Positions 24,533 to 64,000 of a stretch of 64,000 bases of DNA are shown here, one piece after another (the stretch's first letter is position 1; every line of letters starts with the position of its first letter). The position numbers and the translations under genes are program-made. Origin of the DNA: Corydoras sp. C115. Lineage: Eukaryota > Chordata > Actinopteri > Siluriformes > Callichthyidae. The DNA lies in NCBI GenBank assembly GCA_019802505.1, contig JAFMOC010000002.1, positions 5,936,501 to 6,000,500 on the forward strand, read 5' to 3'. The notes under the pieces are model-generated. The model did no database searches. It was not told the DNA's origin and saw only the letters and a list, made by a program, of their open reading frames with translations.

Positions 24533-27484
24533 GAAAAATACTTTTTTTCCCAAATGATGGAAAGGTATAGTTATTCATATCAGAAATAACATTGTTTAAT
24601 GCTATGGTATGTAGCTCAAATCAGTTATATAAAGCAATGTGTGCAAGTGTGCAAAGACAGTAGCCAAAATATATCAGAAAAAAACTGAAAAAAGTGTATG
24701 TATTTATATATTACATATCAGTCAATAGGCACATGCACACACCAATAAGTATTCCATATAACACCAGTGGAAATACATCTTAAACCTGAACATGACACGT
24801 TAAAGAAAGTGCACAACACATCATATAGATGCTTGAATCATATGAGCATATGTATGCATTAATGTATGGTTGGCACAGTGGCACAGTCAGTAATGCGCAA
24901 AAAGTGCATGCAGCCCTTTTCAGTGCTCCTGACCTGCAATTTACCTCCAGTATTAATAAAGTATTCTGATTCTAATAATGCTGTCTCACACCTCACAGCA
25001 AAAGGTCCTTGGTTTGATTACAAAGTAGGGTGTGCAAAGGTTATTTCTGTTTAAAGTCTATGTGTCCTTCTCATACCTGCATAGGTTTCATCAGAAACTG
25101 TGATTTTGTCTTCTAAACATACTAGTTGTTAAATTGCAGATATTATACTGCAAGCATGTATAAACATGTGTCTGACTTCTTTATGACTGTATTGTTTGGG
25201 GAAATGCTCTCCATGGGGAAATGCTGGGGAAATGCTCTCCATGTGTTCATGTCCCTGCTTAATAAATAAATAAAATAAATAAAATTATAATGCATTTGGT
25301 TATTTTTTTCTGTTGAAGGTATTTTTCTTCTTTTTACCCTCCAGTGCCACACTATAAAATTGTTAGATAAAAATGCTTTAAAATCAAATAAAATTAAGAT
25401 TTATAAAATAAATAGGTAAGTAAAACTATTAGTAAAGCTTAAGGATTTACAAGAAACCCAAGCACAATAAATAAACCAAGCAGATGTCCACTTAAATTAC
25501 ACCATAGAATGCGTTCATTTGTGTAAATTCCAGTGTCGGTCATGTATCACTGGAATTTCACACATTTTGATTAACAGATGAGCAGCAAAAGTACTATCTT
25601 TTCTTACCTTAGAAAATTCTGTGTTTAAATTTTTAAATTAACTGTTTAATTTATGAGTACATTTGCACAGTAAAGTTTCATTTGCACCAGCTATAATAAA
25701 ATCTTTCAAGTTACCCTGTTTATGAGTTAGATTTTAAAATCACACACATACAGTTAAATTGTATGTAACTTGACTTTTACTTACCACATTTTAAATGAAG
25801 CCTTTACAAAAGAAGGACATTTTACAGCTTTGTCAGCTGTGTGGGAGTGTTAGACTGCTTTGTGGCTGACTGTTGTAACCATGGAAATATAAACAAGCGC
25901 TTGTTTTTAGGTGGCATGAAGCTGAGCAACATACAATGAGGAAACAATACACACTGTTGTCCTGATTTTTAAAGTACCTATTATATTATATTTAAGTTCA
26001 TGGCAAGTTTGAAAAATAAGCCCTGTGCCTTGCCTTTGAGCTGAATAAAATTAATAATAGCTGTTTAAATGATTAATACTAATACTTATAATAAAATAAT
26101 TAATACATCATCTTTAAATCAAAAAAGGAAGAACCAGGATAACATGCTGAGTACAAACCACTAGTCTATTGCACTAGTAAAACTGCCAGTGGAGATGCAG
26201 TAAATCTTCATCTTACATTAACACACACTTTAAACACTAGAACTGACACTTTATATTCCTGTGTGTATTAAGAGAGTAAAATAAATCCCCACAGGGAAGA
26301 AAAATAAATTTTAGCATGGTAACTTATTTGAGCTATTGAGATTTCAAACCCAAGGTCCTTCAGGAAACAACTGTTGAATCGTTAAGTGGGGTCCTAACCT
26401 TAACACATAATAAATAATTTATTTGTGATTTACACTCGTACATATCTTTTTAATTTGTATTTATATGCTACACTTTTTCAGCTAATATAAAACAGGTGAT
26501 TCAAAAAAAGTTACATAAAGATATTTTCATTTTATATTTTCTGGTTGAGTCATGAATGGCAGTTGATGTGTATTTATATTGCATTCTGTTCTCTTCATTA
26601 TCTATAGATGGCATATGGAAATTAAGCAAGTTTTTAAAGCTCTTAGGAGGAACCCTGACTTGACATATTTTCCTCATAATATTAATTCATTAAGATTGCA
26701 ACAAGTTACCACACTACACAAGCTGTATTAACTAAATAAAGACAAATAGTATAAAGCGGTTTTGTGGAATTACTGCTTTATACTATTTGATTTACTTTAA
26801 TAAACATTATTTGTCCAAATGGGACTTTAGAAAGCAAAATATTTAATTAGCTTAATCAACTGGTGTAATTGGGGCTTCGAGTAATAAAGACAATACAATA
26901 TCCTTCCAATTGTTATCTTATGGTGAGATGTAATCTTATCTCATGGTACTGTAAGTCTATTCTCAGAAAGGCACTTGGCAAAACACCAGTTTAAAATTTT
27001 ATTTACATGTACATAATGCTGCCACTTTTCACATGAATGGCAAATTACATGACTGAAATTTAGGAGTATACTTCAGTTTTCCAAAACAATCAAGATCAAA
27101 TCAAAAAACCTCCAACTGTCCAGTATAAACCAATTTTAACTTCATTAAATACAAGATAAAATAAAACACATGAAGCTGATATTCAGGTGTAGACTTCAAG
27201 TGTAAGGTGCTGTACATTAAGTGAATCCCATATTAAAATGAATTAGTACTGCCCTCTAACATCTGTTTGGGTTCTAACAGTGACGTGGTAGTAAAATATA
27301 GGGACTAAGTCAATAATGTTTCACTATATCATAACCATACTGTATTCCTTTCTGCATGTTCATAAAGGATATTCATTAGTTAAATTAATGTGTATTTTAC
27401 TGTATTTATTTTAAGACGTTTCACATTTTAAATACTTAGATTTTGAAAGATTCAATTACAGATTTTACAAAATATATTATTAAT
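24533..27484. other. Intergenic region, no gene seen
   Basis: AT-rich DNA between fhod3 and slc6a19. A decayed SINE-like piece lies near 24866-25050 ('tcacagcaaaaggtccttgg'). A short tandem duplication lies at about 25193-25245 and a 15-bp perfect hairpin at 26743-26789. No exon or RNA gene was recognised on either strand. Confidence 0.6.
26743..26789. repeat. Perfect inverted repeat (hairpin)
   Basis: CAAATAGTATAAAGC at 26743-26757 is matched by its exact reverse complement at 26775-26789, with a 17-nt loop. It could be the core of an old MITE or a chance AT-rich hairpin. Confidence 0.8.
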
Positions 27485-27858
27485 GGCGGCACGGTGGCTT
27501 AGTGGTTAGCACGTTCGCATCTCAGCACTAGGGATTCCCGGTTCGAATCCCGATCTGGGTGGAGTTTCCATGTTCTCCCTGTGTCCGCGTGGGTTTCCTC
27601 CGGGTTTTCTGGTTTCCTCCCACAGTTCAAAAACATGGATCAAGTCAATTGAGTTCTCCAAATTGCCCCATGTAGAGTGTGTCGAGTGTTCCCAATGTAG
27701 TTTGTGTGCATGTTTGTGTGTGTGTGTGTGCCCAGCGACAGATTGGCGCCCTGTCCTGGGTGTATCTGCCCAGCGCCCGAAACGTTCTCCCCTGGATGGG
27801 CATGGGGAACCCCCCGTGACCCTGAAATAGGATAAAGCGGAAGATAATGAATTAATGA
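27485..27858 (+). mobile_element. Full-length tRNA-headed SINE with target-site duplication
   Basis: A complete copy: head GGCGGCACGGTGGCTTAGTG, A-box-like 'tagtggttagcac', B-box-like 'ggttcgaatcc', body, and an AT-rich tail ending 'aatgaattaatgaat'. The 11-bp direct repeat ATATTATTAAT at 27474-27484 and 27859-27869 marks the insertion. This copy is the best reference for the family here. Confidence 0.95.
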
Positions 27859-27869
27859 ATATTATTAAT

Positions 27870-30094
27870 GTCCGTGTTGAAAAGTAAATAGAAATATACC
27901 TACATAATATATTAATCCTAACATTTGTTTAAACTAAAAAGTAGCTGTAAAAAAGATTGTGACTGGCCCAATGTAAACTGATTGTCAACTGGCTTAAAAC
28001 ATTTCTTAGATTTTTTTATTCTCTATTTATATCACTTTATGTTAATAACCATTTCTGCAAAAATTAATAGTGTTAATAACAATAAAATAAGAACAAAGCC
28101 GTTTTTTTTAAATGTACTAAAGCTCTTGTAAAAGTTGCATCCAGTAAATTTAAATTTTATCACCACTAGAGGACACTGTCAAGTATTTATTGCACTAAAG
28201 GCTATGATGTTTAAAAAGTTGTTATAGAACTTATCCAGCAGGGTTTTATATATGAACGTGTTTATATGAAGCACACACTCATTTTCTGACCACTTTATTA
28301 TGTACATTTGCTAGTTTCTACAATTTTATCTTTCTCGCTTACCATATGGCTGTACTTGGTAATTCTACAGTTGCAAACATTAAGTCCCTAATAAAATTGT
28401 TGGTGAGCAAAGCAGCTTTATATAAAAGACATGGAATATATACAGACATTATTTTTTTACTATTTATATGGTGAATAAAAGTTTAAAAACAAAAAAGATA
28501 GGCTTGTAAAATATTTCTATAAACAGGATTTCTGATTACAGGTACAAACACGTTAAAAAGATGCCACATACAGATTAAAAGTTATCCAGTAAAAACAGCA
28601 GGTAATAATAATCTAAGGCTTTGATTTTTACAAATCTAGATTTTAACTATAACAAATGAGTATAAAACTCAAAAAAAAAAAAAACCACCTCCAAAGACCT
28701 ATATATACAGTATATATGTAATAACATCACAATTTTAACCTTAAAAGCCACTATACCGAAATAAGCATTGAACATAGCACTTATCTGTTTCCTTTTAAAT
28801 TATTACTAAGAGCAAGACTCTAAATGCTTCTGAACTTTGGAAGGATGATAAGATCTTGTATTATCTTCCAAATCAGATTGGCAAATACAATGTTCTCAGA
28901 TTATCAGTGATAAAAAAGCATAATCACCACTCACGAGGAGCACAAGAAACCCATTGTCAACAAATACCTTAAAAGGTACAGGAATGGCACGCATGTAAAA
29001 GACTTGCATTGTACATTTGGAAGCTAAGCTTTTGTTTTCATCCACTTCCACTGATACATCCAGCAAGTACATTTAGCAGGCAGCTTACAAAAAGTACTTT
29101 GTTTTCTATGTAGCATTTCCTTACACTGTAAAAAAAATACTTATCAGTTAAACCTTGAAGTAGGTAATAAAAAGTAATGACTCACAAAATAATTGGACAA
29201 TAGCAAAGAGTACAAGGTAGATGTTTGGTTTGAATCACCGAAGGACTAAATAACTTGATCTGTTGGGTTATGTGCATTAAATTTAAGTTAACAATTTTGA
29301 ATGAATACAAGTCTAATCTTCTGAAATAATGTTCCATTGCATTTAATATTTAAGTGATTACAACTGTTTGCTAGTCATGCACTGACATGAACATGTATTT
29401 TCAAGTTATGCTCAAAAGTAAGCTCAAAAGCTCAAAAATTAATACTATCAAAACAGTCAGTACCAAATCACTTTGTAACACTTTTCAAAAAGTTCACTAA
29501 TATAGTATTGTTGTTTTTTTATTAATAATTTAAAAAGCTGTCTGTTATTCCTTCTCCTCTTACTCACTCCTAATCTGACTTATGTACTTTAGCTGTCTTT
29601 TACTTTAGTCACAAAAAAATCCCTGTCTTTCCAAATACAAACAATAATAATAAAGCAGATGTTATTCAAAAGAAAAGAAAAGAACATTTAATTCATAAAA
29701 TATGTGTGTAAAAATAAAATGCTAAATTAAAAAAACTTTACATCCATGAATGTGCAGCTAGTGGGTATTTAGTCAAGAACATAAAGTACATTATAATATT
29801 AATTAAAATTTTGAGGACAATTGGTTAAATGGAGACTTGGTTCTGTAGTTATGTATTGAAATATATAGTCTTCAAAGAAAAGCACACAATCAATTAAGCA
29901 CACTTAAACAATATATCACTATTTGTATTTTATGTGTAAATATATTTCTATAAACTAAAGTAATGTTGACAACAGGCATTTTAAAATTACTGCTCAAATC
30001 TGAACTTAACACTGCAATATAGATTTATAACTTAATTTATTAGTCATTCATTAGTAAATGATGTCTGCCCTGATGTGGGCTCATCCTTGAATAT
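27870..30094. other. Intergenic region upstream of slc6a19
   Basis: AT-rich DNA with no recognisable gene or repeat except short A/T runs. Any distal regulatory elements of slc6a19 would lie here, but none can be identified by eye. Confidence 0.5.
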
Positions 30095-30107
30095 GTTAAT
30101 TATTGTC
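30095..30107 (+). promoter_or_regulatory. HNF1-like site upstream of slc6a19
   Basis: GTTAATTATTGTC fits the palindromic HNF1 consensus GTTAATNATTAAC at 11 of 13 positions and lies 222 bp before the start codon. HNF1A is a known regulator of mammalian SLC6A19 in gut and kidney; that this site is used here is inference. Confidence 0.5.
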
Positions 30108-30196
30108 ACAAATCACTTTTTTTTGCTTTCCCTTATCTGATGACAGGACAAGTTTTCCTTATAGAGGTAAAAAAAAAAGTTGCCCCAGGCTGATGT

Positions 30197-30220
30197 GGTG
30201 CTAAAGTTCACTGTATATAT
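30197..30220 (+). promoter_or_regulatory. HNF4-like element and TATA-like box of slc6a19
   Basis: GGTGCTAAAGTTCA at 30197-30210 resembles an HNF4 DR1-type site (core AAAGTTCA). It is followed by TATATAT at 30214-30220. The spacing of the TATA-like box would put a start near 30245 and a 5' UTR of about 85 nt. Promoter use is inferred, not shown. Confidence 0.4.
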
Positions 30221-30328
30221 TCATTGTTACCAATCAACCTGTTTCATTACCTGGCCTCTCTATGACACGAGTTAAAACATTAGGGTGACATTCTAATTTA
30301 ATACAAAGCACACTAAGTTAGTTGGAAA

Positions 30329-45179
<14,851 letters not shown>

Positions 45180-45644
45180 AGTTGTAGTTGGTAAATTATG
45201 ATTTAGCTCTGTGAATTACTCACCTACTTGGGCACTTTATAGTACATAGTTGACATTGTCAATTTCATCAGCTTCCACCATACAGATTACACTTTATAGA
45301 TCTGCAATTACAAATTGTATTCCAAGAGTTTCTCTTTATAATTTGTCTGCCACTTTTAGTCTGTTATGCAGAGGTCAGAATGCTCACTGAACAACAACAG
45401 TATAGATATTATTTGTTTGGTGGATGCTTTTGATGCAATGTTAGTATGGAATTTTGGTGCCACTTTTGGACTGACAATAGTCCTCAACCTTAAATGAGAA
45501 ATGAGGACTAACAAAGCGTGTAAAGAAAACAGATTTATTACAGGTTGTATTTGTTGAGGTACAAAGTGACTCTTCATTCCATTGTTTTGTAAATTATTTA
45601 TTGAAAATGACTATTCTAGGAGTTTGATAGTTGGGGTAAAGCAT

Positions 45645-45795
45645 TTGGTTAGCCATGATACAGCATTCCTGGAGCAATGAGGTTTAAGGACCTTGCTCAA
45701 GGGCCCACAACTCTGGTCAACTCAGTGATCAACCCCCTAACCTTTAGCTTGATAGTTCAACATCACTGAGCTACCATGCCCCTATATGGTAAGGT
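45645..45795 (-). mobile_element. Second-type SINE fragment
   Basis: 'aggaccttgctcaagggccc' and 'actgagctaccatgcccc' match the other common teleost tRNA-SINE pattern; the second phrase is the complement of its tRNA-like head. Confidence 0.6.
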
Positions 45796-46632
45796 TGACC
45801 TTAAAAATGTTCAACAAAACCAAGTTTTATAGGGGATTGTCTTCTATCCCTAATGTTTTCATTTTCATCCAAATTCAGTTTGTGTTTTTTCAATTTCTTT
45901 TTCTTTTTTTTTTTTTACTTTAGCATTTTTTTTAATAATCCAGAAGAACCAAAAAAGACCCCACAGTAAGGTACATTCATTTGTTGGTTTTCACAAACTT
46001 TGAGATGGAGTATATAGGTTAGTTCTATTTATATCTTTGTGATATTTTCTATATCTTTTAACTTTACTATTTAAAAACAGATAGCTAGCAAATATTTAAC
46101 ATGTGTGACTAAATAGCTAGTGAAATTCATTTTTTACCAGCATAGCAAAGAGCTTTTTTGAACACAAAGACACAAGAACGCATTAGCATGTTGTTTGGCC
46201 GTGCTAGTATATTCAGATTGTTTGTCTATATAGCAGTGCTGGATTAGCTAGCATAAGACTAACTGCATCCATTTTATTGTAAATGACGATTTCTACATTG
46301 TTGCAGCGGTTCAGCTATTTTTTTATAATTGTATACTTTTTTTTCTAAAGTTTCCAGCTAGCAGTATACCTTTTACAAGCAGAATGTTTTTTACTCGCAC
46401 AGCCAGCTAATACTGAATATGTAATGTAATGTAAGATGGCAAAGGTTAACATATGTAATATTGAAATATAATGTGACAGTCTCATAATTGTTACAACCTT
46501 TGTTTTAACTATCCACAATGATTAAAAGGAAAATATTGCAAATTTAACAGCAATAAAAGTAATATCTAAAACAAATTAGTAAAAATATAAGTTAAATCAT
46601 TATCCCTGGTTTGTCATTTTTAATGTCAGATA

Positions 46633-46872
46633 TGACGTCCGCCTCTCAGCGCTAGGGGTTCTCCGGTTTCCCCCCATAGTCCAAAAACATGGATCAAGTC
46701 AACTGAGTTCTCCAAATTGCCCTTTATAGAGTGTGTCTGTGTGCATGTCTGTTTGAGTGAGTGTGTGACCAGTGATAGATTGGCGCCCTGGATGGGCTCC
46801 CTTGGATGGGCATGGGGAAACCCCCGCGACCCTAATAGAGGATAAAGCGGAAGGTAATGGATGAATGGATAA
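46633..46872 (+). mobile_element. tRNA-headed SINE copy, truncated and internally deleted
   Basis: It starts within the head at 'cgcctctcagcgctagggg' and jumps straight to 'ttctccggtttcc', losing about 60 bp including the B-box. It ends with GGAT-type repeats near 46872. Located 635 bp before slc6a18. Confidence 0.9.
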
Positions 46873-47506
46873 TGTGCACTATACTGTAGAACATTACGTA
46901 TTTCATATAATTACTTTATGCTACACATTCTGGAAGTATTTGGGGTTTTGTTAATTTATGTTAATTTTGTTATTTTAAATGAGTAACAAAACTTGAAAAA
47001 CACTTGAATACACGCTACAAATTTTTGGACTCATGTTTTTTGTTGCAGCGCAGGATGAATATATAAATGAAGGCATTACTCTTACCTTACTATTCTAGTC
47101 TCCAGTAATTTACATAAATTTATTCAAGTCCATCAGGGGCTTTGGGTTTATGAAGAACATATTTTTAACTTGCATGCAACTATACCTATTGAAAGGCTAG
47201 TAAAAGATGCACATGTAAAATAACATTGGGATGGGGAGAGTTCACATTGTAAATCCATAATGAGTGACTTTTTAACCTATGGTTAAAATGCTGCATGCAA
47301 CCAGGACTCACTTAAAGGATCAAACAAGTGGGAGTATACTTGTGTTTCCTGATATCTTAACTAAAAGTCACCAGACTATGTGGATTCAGTTTCACACTGT
47401 GAGATTAAGCACCAAAACTCCTCCCATACAAATCATGCATGCGATGAAGAGGAAATGAAAATCATATCTCAACTCTGCACAAACCCACAGCAAACTGACT
47501 GAAACC

Positions 47507-62984
<15,478 letters not shown>

Positions 62985-63227
62985 GATATTAGTTGTGAGA
63001 TCGAACTTAAGTTTAGCCCCAAGTTAAAACTAGGAAGTTATATTGTGCCCTATTTGTATGTCCTAATTCCACTGTACAGTTTGTAGGCATGGTAAGGTAC
63101 AATATGTTGCAGAGTGGCACACTAGTATAACTTATTATAAAAAAATGAATTGCTGATCAACGGACAGATGTTTTTTGACAAACTGATCTTTTCACAAATG
63201 TAATTTATGTTATCTCTTATAACTCTG

Positions 63228-63233
63228 AATAAA
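63228..63233 (+). terminator. slc6a18: Poly(A) signal AATAAA, candidate 1
   Basis: AATAAA 244 bp after the slc6a18 stop, followed by another overlapping A-rich AATAAA-like run. First plausible cleavage signal for the transcript. Confidence 0.55.
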
Positions 63234-63455
63234 ATAAAAAATAATGTTTAAATCAAAAGTTGGTGACTGCCAGTTGAAAGATGAAGTAAATAATTTCAAT
63301 CGGGTGCTGTATTTTATTCACTTATGCAGAAACAAATTTGAGCTTTATCTCTTAGATATGCTTTTTGTTTTATTTGTTATTATGAATAAGCGTTGCTCTG
63401 CAAATTTCATTATTTATTCATTTTTTTTGTTAACCAAGTTGGACTTTTTGTGTAA

Positions 63456-63461
63456 AATAAA
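63456..63461 (+). terminator. slc6a18: Poly(A) signal AATAAA, candidate 2
   Basis: A second AATAAA 472 bp after the stop; it could define a longer 3' UTR form. Confidence 0.45.
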
Positions 63462-64000
63462 GATTATGTTATCCGTCATTGAAGACCAATCCAATTCTGT
63501 CATTCTAAAACAACAAACACAAATTGGAGAAATAGCTCATTTTAAAATCCTTATAGTATATAAGTTGTTTTAATGTCTGCATGAAGTAAGTTGTAATATG
63601 TTAGACTATTTTTTTTTATTTCTATCCAAACCAACAATGCAAGGGTACTTCGATCTAACTATATGGAAAATAAGACTTACTATTATTTCTAAATATTATT
63701 TTCTCTAAATACAACAAATGTACAACACAATTAGCTGCCTCTGTAGATTAGTTGATCTGCTGCCCATTATTTAACATTTCAACTGCCACATATAGCAATG
63801 GAGCCAGTTTGTTTGCATATACTTTACGAGATGTGGAAAAGGATTTATAAAACTAACATATAAATACAGGAGCTTACTTGGCATCCTAATTTGATCCCCA
63901 TTATAGTTTCCACTTTTCTGAGAATTCTTTACACAGCATTTTAAAATGTGTCTGTAAAAACCTTTGTTTATACAACTAGAAGAGCATACAATGTGCCTTT

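Larger units (their letters stand above)
45180..47506 (+). other. slc6a19-slc6a18 intergenic spacer
   Basis: This 2.3 kb covers the slc6a19 3' UTR and the slc6a18 promoter. It holds a second-type SINE fragment (about 45645-45795) and a truncated first-type SINE (46633-46872). I see no convincing TATA box or HNF1 site in the last 300 bp before the slc6a18 start. Confidence 0.7.
62985..64000 (+). other. slc6a18: slc6a18 3' UTR and downstream DNA
   Basis: AT-rich sequence with two AATAAA signals. After about 63500 I see no further gene or repeat up to the window edge. Confidence 0.6.

Noticed and set aside
27485..27560. tRNA gene candidates in SINE heads (A-box and B-box-like motifs)
   Set aside because: The heads recur in many copies joined to the same body and tail, so they are SINE promoters and not functional tRNA genes; a cloverleaf is not preserved.

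Overview
The window looks like AT-rich vertebrate nuclear DNA, most likely from a ray-finned (teleost) fish. The coding exons are short and split by GT-AG introns. Non-coding DNA is filled with degraded Tc1-like transposons, a tRNA-headed SINE family, hAT pieces, a LINE 3' end and long (TA)n/(GATA)n microsatellites, a mix typical of teleosts. The species cannot be fixed from the sequence alone. No rRNA gene, CRISPR array, operon or bacterial feature is present.

Layout. (1) 1-21.8 kb, minus strand: the 5' end of fhod3 (a formin). Exon 1 with the start codon (21222-21386) and exon 2 (3433-3539) are separated by a 17.7 kb intron; the rest of the gene lies to the left of the window. The intron holds a 1.6 kb Tc1-like element, several SINE copies and microsatellites. 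(2) 21.97-24.5 kb: an unusual composite tandem array built from a LINE 3' end inserted in a SINE head, then further SINE copies. (3) 24.5-30.3 kb: an intergenic stretch with no gene found, ending in a plausible slc6a19 promoter. (4) 30.3-45.2 kb, plus strand: a complete 12-exon slc6a19-like gene (610 residues). (5) 45.2-47.5 kb: a short intergenic spacer. (6) 47.5-63.0 kb, plus strand: a complete 12-exon slc6a18-like gene (624 residues), with poly(A) signals at about 63.23 and 63.46 kb.

Both SLC6 genes encode twelve-pass sodium-coupled neutral amino acid transporters of the B0AT group. They are head-to-tail in the same order as mammalian SLC6A19-SLC6A18. Their ten internal exons have exactly the same lengths in the two genes, so they are clearly an old tandem duplicate pair. 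In mammals these carriers work in the brush border of gut and kidney with ACE2 or collectrin as partners; that role is transferred here from family knowledge.

The most interesting details are small-scale. A SINE has inserted at the exon 3/intron 3 border of slc6a19, and its target-site duplication copied the splice donor. A recent 143-bp duplication placed a second copy of the slc6a18 exon 3 acceptor, with the first bases of the exon, in intron 1. There is also the LINE/SINE composite array. I found no sign of a wholly new gene system.
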